A DNA stretch of 64,000 nucleotides from Bradyrhizobium sp. SRL28 (GCF_018596315.1 NZ_JAHEAG010000002.1:558001-622000), one strand, 5' to 3'; shown: positions 53,861-63,144, numbered from the stretch's first letter. Translations and numbers: made by a program. The notes: generated by a model from the letters alone, not told the origin.

Positions 53861-55288
53861 ATGCGATCATTCTGGCCGAAGCGAGATCATCGAAGTCGCA
53901 TTTCCATGCGGCTTCTTGCTGCCGGCTTGATTGCAATCTGGGTCGGATCGGTCGGCGGTGTCACGCCTTCTCAGGCTCAATCTCAGTTTCAGCAACTCCT
54001 GCCGGATTCACAAAAGGAGGTCGCAGATCAGGATCGTTTTTTCTGGACCGTAAGGAAAATTCCGCCCCAGCCTTATATGAACGAGGTCTATTGGCCGCGA
54101 TCTTCTGCCGAGACACCGGCGTTCTTTCGCGATTCCCTCGTACAATTCGTGGCCCGAACGTATGATTTGACGCGCGGCAATCTTGATGGATCGAAGTCGC
54201 AAGCCTGGGCAGGGGGTGGCTGGTTGGCATTTCGGTCGGGGCTTATCGGTGACGTGTTCGGGGTTCACGCGGCCGTCTATACCTCGCAACCGATTTTCGC
54301 TCCTTCGGATCAGGGCGGCACGCTGCTGTTGGCCCCACCGCAAAATTCGATCGGCGTGCTTGGGCAGGTCTACGGCCGGCTGCAATTCGGGGACCAGGAA
54401 TTCCGCGGCGGGCGTCAATTGGTGGACACGCCTCTTATCAATGCACAAGACAACCGAATGGTACCAAACACGTTTGAAGCAGCCAGCATCGTCTCGCTTC
54501 CGGACAACGAGCGAAAATACGACTATGCGGTAGGTTACCTCTGGAACGTAAAACAGCGGGACTCGAACGACTTCATTCCTATGTCCGCGGCATTGGCAAG
54601 CGATGCAGTCAACCGCGGCGCGCCTTTCGGAATGGTCAGATACCGGCCGACTGCTGAGCTCTCGCTCGTCGCGATGGACTACAACATCCAGGACTTTATC
54701 AACGCGGGCTTCGCCCAGATAGAGTACGACTTCAAGCAGCCAGCCTGGAAACCCAATTGGATGGTCGGCGCAAACGTTATCGATCAGCGAAGCGTTGGAG
54801 CCAATCTGCTCACGGGCAGTCCTTTCCAGACCTATCAAGCGTCTGCGAAGGCGCAGATGCTTTATGCGGGATGGACTTTATTCTTGGCCGGTTCGATGAC
54901 CGGCCCGGGATCCAGCCTATATACCCCGTTCGGTGGAAATCCCAATTACACGGGCATGCAGCAGCTGTTGTTCGACAACGCAAATGAAAAGGCCTTCGGC
55001 GGCAGCATAGCGTATGACTTCGGATCGATTGGCCTTTCCGGCCTCAGCGCCGGAGTGTGGTACACGCGGGGCTGGGGTGCCATCAACAGCAGCACCAATG
55101 CGGCGATTCCCGATCAGCGCGAGCTGGACCTCTGGATACAATATCGTCCGACGGAAGGCCCGCTGAAGGGCTTTCGCCTAAAGACGACATACGGAACTGT
55201 CTGGCAACAAGGCAATGCCCGCAATTCTCAACCGGAACTCCAGGTCGTGGTCGACTACACCGTGCTAATTCGCCCGCCCCCACAATAA
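53861..55288 (+). CDS. OprD-family outer-membrane porin
   Basis: A 475-residue protein (or 460 from ATG 53906, where a better signal peptide MRLLAAGLIAIWVGSVGGVTPSQA begins). The barrel shows OprD features: GDVFGVHAAVYTSQPI, VLGQVYGRLQFGDQEFRGGRQLVDTPLINAQDNRMVPNTFEAASI, and the C-terminal GFRLKTTYGTVWQQ with a final VDYTVLI strand. OprD porins admit carboxylates, amino acids or aromatic acids. It leads the RoxA-like gene group and may import the substrate or export a product of that group. Confidence 0.82.
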   Translation: MRSFWPKRDHRSRISMRLLAAGLIAIWVGSVGGVTPSQAQSQFQQLLPDSQKEVADQDRFFWTVRKIPPQPYMNEVYWPRSSAETPAFFRDSLVQFVARTYDLTRGNLDGSKSQAWAGGGWLAFRSGLIGDVFGVHAAVYTSQPIFAPSDQGGTLLLAPPQNSIGVLGQVYGRLQFGDQEFRGGRQLVDTPLINAQDNRMVPNTFEAASIVSLPDNERKYDYAVGYLWNVKQRDSNDFIPMSAALASDAVNRGAPFGMVRYRPTAELSLVAMDYNIQDFINAGFAQIEYDFKQPAWKPNWMVGANVIDQRSVGANLLTGSPFQTYQASAKAQMLYAGWTLFLAGSMTGPGSSLYTPFGGNPNYTGMQQLLFDNANEKAFGGSIAYDFGSIGLSGLSAGVWYTRGWGAINSSTNAAIPDQRELDLWIQYRPTEGPLKGFRLKTTYGTVWQQGNARNSQPELQVVVDYTVLIRPPPQ

Positions 55289-55297
55289 AATAGGTCT

Positions 55298-55476
55298 GCA
55301 TGGGCCAGGGGGATGGGGCCGTATCCCGCGCTGGCAAGGTAAACCGGCAGCCGCGTTGGCCAAGGCTCTACAGGATTTCAAATCTGGCAGGGTCAATTCC
55401 GTGATGCACGGGCTGACGGCTTCGCCCAGCGACCAGGATTGAGAACCTGGCGGCCTACTATGCGTCGCTCAAGTGA
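55298..55476 (+). pseudogene. Remnant of a cytochrome c gene
   Basis: This stretch is a decayed copy of the last 60 codons of the intact cytochrome c gene at 57845-58147. Blocks such as tatcccgcgctggca, gtgatgcacgggct-like and gcgtcgctcaagtga align in order, with several small insertions and deletions that break the frame. The heme-binding part is gone. Like the intact gene it is followed by an island motif copy and a RoxA-like gene, so the module of cytochrome c, motif and diheme protein has been duplicated and one cytochrome lost. Confidence 0.8.
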
Positions 55477-55528
55477 CGCTGGTTGATCGCAAAGGATCCG
55501 CGGCTCAATTGGGTGATACGTCCAAGGT

Positions 55529-55543
55529 GCCGAAATTGCATAG
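55529..55543 (+). promoter_or_regulatory. Island motif copy h (GCCGAAATTGCATAG)
   Basis: A perfect consensus copy 119 bases before the first RoxA-like gene. The 75 bases after it align with those after copy i (cagtat, ctgagtccctgatc-like, then ggagcgctgc at the ribosome site), as expected for a duplicated promoter. Confidence 0.65.
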
Positions 55544-55661
55544 TCACTTTGCAGCATTTGCCTCAGTATTTGAACTTCTGAGTCCCTGATCTCTTGGTCG
55601 GTCAAATCTCTGCCGGATCAGTGGAATTTTTGCGCGTCAATCAAGAACGCGGAGCGCTGCG

Positions 55662-57419
55662 ATGAAAATGGCAATGCGAAAACTGAGTATCGCGTCATTT
55701 CTCGCGATATCTGCCGTCGCTCCGGCAGGCGCCCAGCAGGCTCCAGCTGAGCCCGCTATCTTTCTCAATCAAGCATGGTCGCAAGAAGATTGGGAATGGT
55801 ATTCCAATTTCTCGCAGGGCTCCACGGTCCTCCCCTATGACATCTTCATGAATTTGGAAGTTGCCGGCGGCCAGGAGCTGTTCCGGTCTGACGCTAACAG
55901 CGAGCGCTACGGCCTCATTACCCAGAAGGCAAATCCGAAGTTCAACCCGGAAGGTTTTCCGGCTGGTCTCAGTAAAACTGCGTTGGGCGCTACCCGATGG
56001 CCAGGCGGCGAGAGCGGTGATCATGTTGGCCTGACATGTGCGGCCTGTCATGAGGGGCAGCTCAATTACAAGGGCAAGCGCATTCGCATTCAGGGCGGCG
56101 TCGGCAACACTTTCGACATCCAGGCCTATCTGGGCGCGCTCGACGAGGCGATGCAGGCGACGCTGTCTGACGCGGCGAAATTCGATCGGCTTGCGATGCG
56201 GATCGGGGCGTCGACGCCCGATGCCAAAAAATCGCTACGCCTCCGTTTTGAAGGTCAAGCCGAGAAAGTAAATGCTTACCGCACCAGGACTTTGGTCACA
56301 CCCTTCCCCTGGGGCCCAGCCCGGATGGACGCCATCGGACTGATCGTGAATCGCTTGCTGACCGTGCAGCCCGATTTGCCCGAGAATTGGTCGACGCCTC
56401 TCGCTCCTACCAAACCTCCCTTCCTGTGGAACGCTCCGCAGGGGTTGTGGACGCAATGGCGTGGCGTGAAACAGGATCCGATTTCCCGGAATCTGACCGA
56501 GACCATGGGCGTCTACATGGACATCAATTTGCGGGCGAAATCGCCGGCCCAGGGATTATTCCATTCGAATGCAAACATCGCCGACCTCCAGCGGGTCGAG
56601 AATCAACTGGGGCGTTTGGCCCCTCCGCAATGGCCGGAAGAGTTGTTCGGCAAGATCGACCGGGAAAAAGCCAAGGCGGGAAAAGCGCTGTTCATTACCC
56701 ATTGTGCAAGCTGCCACAATGCATGGCCTTACACCTGGTCCGAGCCCAATAAATACGGCAAACGGTTCGTTCTGGTTGGGTTGACGCCGCAATCCTACGT
56801 GGGCACGGATCCCGGGCAATTCCGCGATCTGCGGCCGTTCGCGCTCACGGGTCAATTGAAAGAGCATCTGCCGGGGGAACTGCGCGGCAAGGACCTCGTA
56901 CCGACGGGCGCCCTCTATGTCGGCGTTTCAGATACGATACTTGAAACCGCGATTTCGGGACTGAAGATGAGCGATGAGGAGAAGCTGAATCTCCATGGCT
57001 ATCGGGAGTACCCGCTGCCAAAACCCGCGGAGGGGGTCTACAAGGCCGCGCCGCGCGACGGCGTCTGGGCTACGCCGCCCTTCCTGCACAACGGCTCGGT
57101 TCCCAACCTTTATGAAATGCTCGTGCCCGCCAAAGAGCGCACCAAGAAATTCTACATCGGAAGAGAATTCGATCCTGTGAAGGTTGGACTCGACACCAGC
57201 GGCGCCTCCGGAAAGTACCTGCTGGATACCGAGTTGCTTGGAAACTCGAACGCTGGTCACTCCTTTGAGGACAGCCCACGCGGCCATGGCGTGATCGGAC
57301 CATTGCTGGCGGACAACGAACGCTGGGCGCTTGTCGAGTATCTGAAATCCATTCCCGAGGAAGCCGGGCGAGTTACGCCGTTCGGAGGCCCGCCCGCAAG
57401 GCAGCTCCCGCAAAAATAG
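55662..57419 (+). CDS. RoxA-like diheme cytochrome c, paralogue 1
   Basis: A 585-residue periplasmic protein with a signal peptide (residues 1-25, ending AGA-QQA). Two heme sites are present: CAACH (126-130) and CASCH (348-352). The family resembles RoxA, the rubber oxygenase, and annotated diheme cytochrome c peroxidases; the stretch TPPFLHNGSVPNLYEMLVPAKERTKKFYIG is a family hallmark. Functions in the family include O2-dependent cleavage of polyisoprene and peroxidase-type reactions. Its substrate is unknown. It shares most of its length with the protein at 58353 and the same ribosome site (ggagcgctgc). Confidence 0.82.
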   Translation: MKMAMRKLSIASFLAISAVAPAGAQQAPAEPAIFLNQAWSQEDWEWYSNFSQGSTVLPYDIFMNLEVAGGQELFRSDANSERYGLITQKANPKFNPEGFPAGLSKTALGATRWPGGESGDHVGLTCAACHEGQLNYKGKRIRIQGGVGNTFDIQAYLGALDEAMQATLSDAAKFDRLAMRIGASTPDAKKSLRLRFEGQAEKVNAYRTRTLVTPFPWGPARMDAIGLIVNRLLTVQPDLPENWSTPLAPTKPPFLWNAPQGLWTQWRGVKQDPISRNLTETMGVYMDINLRAKSPAQGLFHSNANIADLQRVENQLGRLAPPQWPEELFGKIDREKAKAGKALFITHCASCHNAWPYTWSEPNKYGKRFVLVGLTPQSYVGTDPGQFRDLRPFALTGQLKEHLPGELRGKDLVPTGALYVGVSDTILETAISGLKMSDEEKLNLHGYREYPLPKPAEGVYKAAPRDGVWATPPFLHNGSVPNLYEMLVPAKERTKKFYIGREFDPVKVGLDTSGASGKYLLDTELLGNSNAGHSFEDSPRGHGVIGPLLADNERWALVEYLKSIPEEAGRVTPFGGPPARQLPQK

Positions 57420-57495
57420 CCGACACGGGCTATTGAGGCTGGCTGTCCAGACTGTTGATACACTGTCGAACCGTCAATGAATGGAGACAGCGCTA

Positions 57496-57831
57496 ATGCA
57501 CAGGCTATTAGTCCTCTACAATGAGCCGAAGGACCCGGCACATTTCAGGAAGCATTATGTTGAGACGCACGTGCCGCTGGCGCGTAAGCTTTCGGGCGCC
57601 AAGGCAATCAGCTATTCGTTCGACGTGAAGCCCCTGGATGCGGGAAAGCCACCATACTTCTGCGTCTTCGAAGCTGATTTCGAGAATGAGGCGTCTCTGA
57701 TGAGCGCATTGGGGTCTAAGGAAGGTCAGGCCGTTGCCGGCGACGTGTCAAATTTCGCTTCCGGCGGCGTTACCATGGTGCATTTCGCGGTCGGTGACGC
57801 ACTGGATTGGCATCGATTAGAATCAACTTGA
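57496..57831 (+). CDS. EthD-family protein
   Basis: A 111-residue protein starting at ATG 57496, nine bases after GGAG. It is an EthD/stress-responsive A/B-barrel-like dimer: MHRLLVLYNEPKDPAHFRKHYVETHVPLARKLSGAKAISYSF and FENEASLMSALGSKEGQAVAGDVSNFASGGVTMVHFAVGD match the EthD reductase-like pattern (YN-P-D---F--HY---H-PLA-K). EthD is needed for P450-dependent ether degradation in Rhodococcus, in an undefined role. Here it sits between a RoxA-like gene and a cytochrome c gene, and possibly assists an oxidative step. It has no signal peptide and so should be cytoplasmic. Confidence 0.82.
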   Translation: MHRLLVLYNEPKDPAHFRKHYVETHVPLARKLSGAKAISYSFDVKPLDAGKPPYFCVFEADFENEASLMSALGSKEGQAVAGDVSNFASGGVTMVHFAVGDALDWHRLEST

Positions 57832-57844
57832 AGAGGTGACAGAG

Positions 57845-58147
57845 ATGGCCCCCAGGTTCATTGCAATAATTATCATTGCATCGTTCGGGGTTGCCGGCGT
57901 CGCCCAAGCCGCGGGGAACGTGGCGGCAGGAAAAACCAAAGCCTTCGAATGCGGAGGATGCCACGGCGATGTGGGGCAGGGGATGGGCGCCTATCCCGCG
58001 CTGGCAGGCAAGCCGGCAGCCGCCTTGGTCAAGGCGCTGCAGGATTTCAAAACTGGCACCAAGCCATCCCTGATGCACGGGCTCGCGGCTTCGCTTAGCC
58101 CCCAGGATATCCAGGACCTGGCGGCCTATTACGCGTCGCTCAAGTGA
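57845..58147 (+). CDS. Small class I cytochrome c (c553-like)
   Basis: A 100-residue periplasmic protein from ATG 57845. A signal peptide (APRFIAIIIIASFGVAGVAQA) precedes a single heme domain with CGGCHGDVGQGMGAYPALAGKP and the C-terminal PQDIQDLAAYYASLK helix. The axial Met is probably the one in PSLMHGLAASLS. It is a likely electron carrier for the diheme proteins encoded on both sides. It follows the EthD gene by 13 bases. A broken copy lies at 55298-55476. Confidence 0.87.
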   Translation: MAPRFIAIIIIASFGVAGVAQAAGNVAAGKTKAFECGGCHGDVGQGMGAYPALAGKPAAALVKALQDFKTGTKPSLMHGLAASLSPQDIQDLAAYYASLK

Positions 58148-58223
58148 CGTTCGGTCTGTGCCACGTCAGTCCGGGTACGAGGGCTGGCCTGAAGGGTCGA
58201 GATACGGACACGAGCCTCTGGGT

Positions 58224-58238
58224 GCCGAAATTGCATAG
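58224..58238 (+). promoter_or_regulatory. Island motif copy i (GCCGAAATTGCATAG)
   Basis: A perfect consensus copy, 115 bases before the second RoxA-like gene. Its 3' flank resembles that of copy h, pointing to duplication of the promoter with the gene. Confidence 0.65.
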
Positions 58239-58352
58239 CCTCTCTACAAGGGTTGCATCAGTATCAAAGGGCTTCTGGGTCCGTGATCCCCTGCCGCGCA
58301 AATTCCTGCCGGGCCGGGGATATCGCGTCAATGCTGAATGCGGAGCGCTGCA

Positions 58353-60107
58353 ATGAAAAAGGCAATACGAAAATTGGGCATTGCGTCGTTGCTGGCGCTG
58401 TCTGCTGTCGTCCCCGCAACCGCGCAACAGGCGCCGACGGCGGACTCGGTCATCCTGCTCGACCAGGCATGGTCCAAAGAGGACCGGGAATGGTATTACA
58501 GTTTCTCGCAAGGTTCGGCGATGGTCTCATATGACCTTTTTCTGAACATGGAAACCGCAGACAGCCGAGAGCTTTTTCGCAATGGCCTGACCGGCCCGGC
58601 CTACGGCTTCGTCCCCGGTGCGGTTAGCCCATTTAATCCGGATGGTTTGCCGATCGGTGTCACCAAAACCAATGTTGCGACGGCAATCAAAGGCTGGCCG
58701 GCCGGCGACTATGCCGGCGTCAATTGCGCGGCCTGCCACGAAGGGCACCTTAAGTACAAGGGCAAGCTCATTCGGATCGAAGGCGGCATCTCGAACACCA
58801 TAAATTTCCAGGGCATGATCATAGCCATCGACAAGGTGCTGCTCGCGCATCTGGCCGACGCTGCAAAATTCGATCGACTGGCGGCGCGGATCGGAGCATC
58901 GACCCCGGACGCGAAGGACAAGCTGCGCAAGCGAATTGAGAGTGAGCGCGTTCGGATAAACGAATATGCCACTCGGACTTCGATCACTGAGCATCCGTGG
59001 GGCCCCGGGCGGGTGGACGCCTTCTCAATGATAGCCGATCGCATGACGGCTGTGCTGCCGGGTATACCCGAGAACTGGGTGATGGGAATTGCCCCGGTCA
59101 AACCTCCGTTCCTGTGGAATGCGCCCCAGGGATTGTGGACGCAGTGGGCGGCATTGATTCAGAATCCAATTAACCGCAACTATGGCGAGACGGGGGGCGT
59201 CTTCCTGCCCATCGATCTCAGCTCCAAATCTCCCGCCGAGGGACTCTTTCAGTCTAACGGAGCCATACTTGAGCTTCAACGGGTCGAGAGCCAATTGTCA
59301 CGCCTGGCGCCGCCCAGTTGGCCGGAGGATGTGCTCGGCAAAATCGACCGTGACAAAGCGAAGGCGGGCAAGGCATTGTTTGTCGAGCATTGCGCAAGTT
59401 GCCACAATGTCTGGCCTTATCGCTGGACCGAACCCAACAAATACGGGAAACGATTTGTCCTCGTAGGACTAGTACCCCAGACATACGTAGGCACCGACAA
59501 GGCGCAGATGGAGGCGCTCAGGCCATTGGCGATTACCGGCGAACTGAGCAAATTCCTACCCGGTGAGTTCCGCGATAAACCGCTTTTGCCGCAACTCCTG
59601 TTCAACGCACTCGCTCTTGACGTGGCGAGGGAAGTGGCGATTCGGAAACTCAATCTTACCGACGCCCAGCTGGTGGAGTTGAATGGCTATCGGGAATTTC
59701 CTGGACCGCGCCCGCCGGAACACGTCTATAAGGCGGCTCCGCGTGACGGAGTCTGGGCCACGCCGCCGTTCCTGCACAACGGGTCGGTCCCCAATCTCTA
59801 TGAGATGCTGATACCGGCGGCAGAACGCACGAAGAAGTTCTACCTCGGCGGCGACTTCGATCCGGTCAAGGTGGGATTTGACGCGACCGCGACGTCGGGG
59901 ACCTTCCTCATGGACACAACGCTATTGGGCAATTCGAACGCTGGTCACTCCTTCCAGGATGGCCCACGCGGCAACGGCGTTGTGGGTCCCTTGCTTCGGG
60001 ACGAACAGCGTTGGGCGCTGGTAGAGTATCTGAAATCCATTCCGGAGACACCCGGGCGCGTCACGCCGTTCGGAGGTCCGCCGGAAGGTCAGTTGCCCCA
60101 GAAATAG
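58353..60107 (+). CDS. RoxA-like diheme cytochrome c, paralogue 2
   Basis: A 584-residue periplasmic protein from ATG 58353. It has a signal peptide (ending ATA-QQA) and heme sites CAACH (125-129) and CASCH (about 347-351). It keeps TPPFLHNGSVPNLYEMLIPAAERTKKFYLGG and the ending RVTPFGGPPEGQLPQK shared with paralogue 1. The two proteins diverge most in residues 60-120 and 390-460, possibly the substrate side. Ser/Thr-rich loops and the Trp-rich segment FLWNAPQGLWTQW are kept in both, near where RoxA has its active-site Trp. The genes may form a heteromer or act on related substrates. Confidence 0.82.
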   Translation: MKKAIRKLGIASLLALSAVVPATAQQAPTADSVILLDQAWSKEDREWYYSFSQGSAMVSYDLFLNMETADSRELFRNGLTGPAYGFVPGAVSPFNPDGLPIGVTKTNVATAIKGWPAGDYAGVNCAACHEGHLKYKGKLIRIEGGISNTINFQGMIIAIDKVLLAHLADAAKFDRLAARIGASTPDAKDKLRKRIESERVRINEYATRTSITEHPWGPGRVDAFSMIADRMTAVLPGIPENWVMGIAPVKPPFLWNAPQGLWTQWAALIQNPINRNYGETGGVFLPIDLSSKSPAEGLFQSNGAILELQRVESQLSRLAPPSWPEDVLGKIDRDKAKAGKALFVEHCASCHNVWPYRWTEPNKYGKRFVLVGLVPQTYVGTDKAQMEALRPLAITGELSKFLPGEFRDKPLLPQLLFNALALDVAREVAIRKLNLTDAQLVELNGYREFPGPRPPEHVYKAAPRDGVWATPPFLHNGSVPNLYEMLIPAAERTKKFYLGGDFDPVKVGFDATATSGTFLMDTTLLGNSNAGHSFQDGPRGNGVVGPLLRDEQRWALVEYLKSIPETPGRVTPFGGPPEGQLPQK

Positions 60108-60168
60108 CCGACACTTATTGAGAGCCGGCTATCGATGCGCAGTAGAACCGCACAAATGGAGTACAGCT

Positions 60169-61671
60169 ATGTCCGATCATATCGACGGGCCGAGACAGAT
60201 CGGTGACCCCTCGGCTGACCTGACGGATCTGTTCGCATTCACGAGCCCGGAAAATCCCTCGCGTACAGTGCTGGCAGCAAACGTATTTCCGACGTGCGGG
60301 GTCGATGCCATCTTCTCGAACGCGATCAATCATTCGATCGCCGTTCGTCGGGCGAAAGTAGCTGGCGTCGGCGACGCCACCAAATTCGAGACAGCCGACC
60401 CGGAAATACGCTTCAGTTGCCGGTTCGACGGCCTTGAGCGCGGCGCCGCCGACCGCAAGCCTGTCCAGCGCGGCACCTGCACGATGCCGGACGGTCAGAC
60501 GCTTCGTTTTCTTGTCGGTGACGAAAAAGGGGCATCCACGCCCGACGGAATCTTCCGCGTGTACGCGGGGATGCGTTCGGATCCGTTCATCCTCGCCTGG
60601 CTCAATGAAGGAGGGGTCATGCGGAAATTTCAAAATCTGCTCTTCAACGACAATGTGCTTAGCATCGTCGTCGAATTCGATACGGCGCGGGTGCTCAATC
60701 CCGACAGGGGTTCACTGTTCGGAGTGATCGCCGAAACGTTGCCAATTCCTCGTGCCGGGGCCTTCGTCGGACATCCACCAACACGGATGGATTGGGTTGG
60801 CCGTCCCGAACAGACCAATGTTCGACTTAACAATTCCGGATTGAAGGGCGTCGACGATATCCGCGACCTCTGGAATCAGCAGGCGCCGTTTTCAATAGAT
60901 GAAAAGCTTCGACCGGTCTTTCTTCAGCGTCTGAAGGATAGTTTGGCCAACTACGATATGCGGGACAGCAAACAGGATTGGACGCCGTCCGCGCTGGCCG
61001 CAAACGCAAACATGTTTGTCGACGATTTTCTGCTGTTCGACGTCGCAAAACCGATTACTGACACCAGCCATCTGGAAATTGAAAAGAGCACCCTTAACGG
61101 AAAAGCCTATCAGACCGGCGGCGGCCGTACGGTTGATGCCGATGTCATCGATGTACTGTTCACGTGGATCGTGAATCGGGATCGCGAATTCCTGGAAGGT
61201 GGGACAACGAAAGCAACAAAGCCGGGAACCAGGAACTTCCCATACTTTGCCACGCCGAATATGGACCTGCAGACCGTGGCGGAGACGGTCGATGTGACCG
61301 CTACGCCCGACAAGGTATGGGAGCTAATAGGCCAATTTGGCGCCGCCTATTGGCATCCTCTGATTGCGGAGATTCGCTTGACCGGAACCGGCCCGGGTCA
61401 GTTGCGGACGATTGAAACGATCGACGGCAAGCAGATCATCGAACGTCTTGAGGCCGTCGATAATTTAGGCCGGTTCTATCGCTATGCCAATGTCGCGGGT
61501 TTGCCGGTGGCAAACTACACGGGAATGCTGTCGGTCAAGCCCAATGGTGCCGGCAGTTCGGTGGAATGGCGCGCGCAATTCCTTCCGAACGGCCCGGGCA
61601 CGCTTATCGCCAAGACGATTGTCTCAACGCTGTTTAAGACTGGGCTCGACAGCCTCAAGTCGCGTTTCTGA
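60169..61671 (+). CDS. DUF4331-SRPBCC fusion protein
   Basis: A 500-residue protein from ATG 60169, with no signal peptide. Residues 1 to about 340 match DUF4331: SDHIDGPRQIGDPSADLTDLFAFTSPENPSRTVLAANVFP, VGHPPTRMDWVGRPEQTNVRL and NANMFVDDFLLFDVAKP, ending VIDVLFTWIVNRDREFLEGG. From about 365 to the end is an SRPBCC (polyketide cyclase/START-like) domain, AETVDVTATPDKVWELIGQFGAAYWHPLIAEIRLTGTGPGQLRTIETIDG, a hydrophobic ligand pocket. I know DUF4331 proteins mainly as standalone. The fusion suggests binding or processing of a hydrophobic compound. It is the first gene of a tight group with the TPR and Tat-signal genes. Confidence 0.8.
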   Translation: MSDHIDGPRQIGDPSADLTDLFAFTSPENPSRTVLAANVFPTCGVDAIFSNAINHSIAVRRAKVAGVGDATKFETADPEIRFSCRFDGLERGAADRKPVQRGTCTMPDGQTLRFLVGDEKGASTPDGIFRVYAGMRSDPFILAWLNEGGVMRKFQNLLFNDNVLSIVVEFDTARVLNPDRGSLFGVIAETLPIPRAGAFVGHPPTRMDWVGRPEQTNVRLNNSGLKGVDDIRDLWNQQAPFSIDEKLRPVFLQRLKDSLANYDMRDSKQDWTPSALAANANMFVDDFLLFDVAKPITDTSHLEIEKSTLNGKAYQTGGGRTVDADVIDVLFTWIVNRDREFLEGGTTKATKPGTRNFPYFATPNMDLQTVAETVDVTATPDKVWELIGQFGAAYWHPLIAEIRLTGTGPGQLRTIETIDGKQIIERLEAVDNLGRFYRYANVAGLPVANYTGMLSVKPNGAGSSVEWRAQFLPNGPGTLIAKTIVSTLFKTGLDSLKSRF

Positions 61672-61678
61672 GGTGACC

Positions 61679-62839
61679 ATGACCGAAGCCGCACTTCTCG
61701 ATAGCGAATGTTTTCAGACGACCGATGGCGAGATCGCCATTGTTAACCTGAACAGCGCGCGCCTGCGGTCCTGGGGCCGGTTCTATCAGGATCCGCAACG
61801 CCCCGGCGCTGCGGAAACCGTGCTTGAGCACGAGCAACTGACCGCGCAATTTGCGGGCGATCTGTCCGCGATCGGTCGTATGGAAGCATTTGGCGAACAA
61901 CTCGGCCGACTGGACGCGGCCTCGGCGCGTACGATGGTGATCAAGGCGCAAATCGCCTCGGCGCTGCATCGCTTTTCAGACGCCAGGCACTATCTCGCAC
62001 AAGCAAGTCTTGGCGGAGCGCCACCGGAAGACATAAAGCGCGTTTTGTTGAACGTCGATCAGGCGTGCGGCTCGCATCTGGAGGAGGTGCTGGATGAGCG
62101 TCGCAGGATCGTTGCAAAATCCGGTCGGTTTGAAGATCGTGTCGCGCTCGGCGCCCTGTTGGCAGATGTGGGCGAATTCAACGACGCCGACGAAACCTAT
62201 CGACGAGCCTTGCGGGAATATCGGGATGTTTCGCCTTTCCCGGTGGCCTGGGTATGTTTTCAGTTAGGCATGCTTTGGGGCGAACTCGTTCCGGAACCAG
62301 AATTGGCGCGCGCCGAGCATTGGTATCGCAAGGCAATTGTCAGTTTGCCTTGTTATGTAAGAGCGCGCGTGCACCTGGCGGAAATCTGTTCGGCCACCGG
62401 TCGGGCAAGCGAAGCAGCGGCGACGCTCAGGCCGGCGCTCGCCAGCGGCGATCCGGAGGTCTTGTGGAGGCTGGCAGACGTGCTTCATTCCGAGGGTAGC
62501 GTTGGCGAGGCAGCTTCACATCTGGAAGCCGCGCGTGCCAGATTCGAGGCACTCCTGGACAAGCACTTGCTGGCATTCGCCGATCATGGCGCGGAGTTCT
62601 ACATCGGCAGTGGAGGCGACCCGTCACGGGCGCTGGAGCTCGCGCAGATAAATCTCAGGAATCGCCCGACGCTGCGTGCTTTCGAGCAGACCTATACGAT
62701 CGCCCTCGAAGCAGGCGAGGCCGATGCGGCCAACGAAATTTCCGCGAAGGCAGTCAAGCGCTGGGGAAATACGTCCGCGTACCAATTGTCGTCATTTGTG
62801 CAAGGCCCACTGGAAGCTGCTGAAGGATCCGCCGCATGA
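61679..62839 (+). CDS. TPR-repeat protein
   Basis: A 386-residue cytoplasmic protein from ATG 61679, seven bases after the previous stop. It is almost all helical, with degenerate tetratricopeptide repeats: VALGALLADVGEFNDADETYRRALREY, AEHWYRKAIVSLPCYVRARVHLAEICSATGRASEAAATLRPALASG and VLWRLADVLHSEGSVGEAASHLEAARARF. No catalytic motif is seen. TPR proteins next to DUF4331 genes probably act as scaffolds or assembly factors; this is inferred from location. Its stop overlaps the next start by four bases. Confidence 0.8.
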   Translation: MTEAALLDSECFQTTDGEIAIVNLNSARLRSWGRFYQDPQRPGAAETVLEHEQLTAQFAGDLSAIGRMEAFGEQLGRLDAASARTMVIKAQIASALHRFSDARHYLAQASLGGAPPEDIKRVLLNVDQACGSHLEEVLDERRRIVAKSGRFEDRVALGALLADVGEFNDADETYRRALREYRDVSPFPVAWVCFQLGMLWGELVPEPELARAEHWYRKAIVSLPCYVRARVHLAEICSATGRASEAAATLRPALASGDPEVLWRLADVLHSEGSVGEAASHLEAARARFEALLDKHLLAFADHGAEFYIGSGGDPSRALELAQINLRNRPTLRAFEQTYTIALEAGEADAANEISAKAVKRWGNTSAYQLSSFVQGPLEAAEGSAA

Positions 62840-63048
62840 TCGTCGATCGTCGGGTTTTCGTCGCCGGCGCAGCCGTTGCTGCGGTTGCGCCCGCTTTTCG
62901 GATGTTGCCGGCAAAGGCTGCCGTGCCGGAAACGGCCGCGATCCAGCAACCTGCCTTCATGATCAGCGGCTGGAGCGCAGAAGATGGCAGCGTCGATAAC
63001 CAGGTCTGGCTGAGGGTCGGTCTCGGGTGGAGAACTGCCTGGCGGTAG
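62836..63048 (+). CDS. Small Tat-signal protein
   Basis: A 70-residue protein. The N-terminus is a Tat signal (IVDRRVFVAGAAVAAVAPAFRMLPAKA), with only about 43 residues after it, including MISGWSAEDGSVDNQVWLRVGLGWRTAWR. The end GWRTAWR is distinct, and I recall similar short endings in Bradyrhizobium neighbours of DUF4331 genes. The ATGA overlap with the TPR gene indicates coupling. It may be a small exported accessory protein for the RoxA-like enzymes. A truncation by frameshift is also possible. Confidence 0.65.
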   Translation: MIVDRRVFVAGAAVAAVAPAFRMLPAKAAVPETAAIQQPAFMISGWSAEDGSVDNQVWLRVGLGWRTAWR

Positions 63049-63144
63049 GCTGGCCAGCCGGAGTCACCGAGCCTGAGGCGCCGCTGCCGGGTTGGGGCGC
63101 ATTCTACTTTGCATGGGGTTGTTTTCGTGATTTTTGCAGGCGCC

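Noticed and set aside
58220..58238. A sigma-54 type -24/-12 promoter (GG-N10-GC) overlapping motif copies h and i
   Set aside because: GG-N10-GC fits copies h and i, but the upstream GG is not kept in the other seven copies, while bases that sigma-54 does not require are kept. The wider motif is a better explanation.
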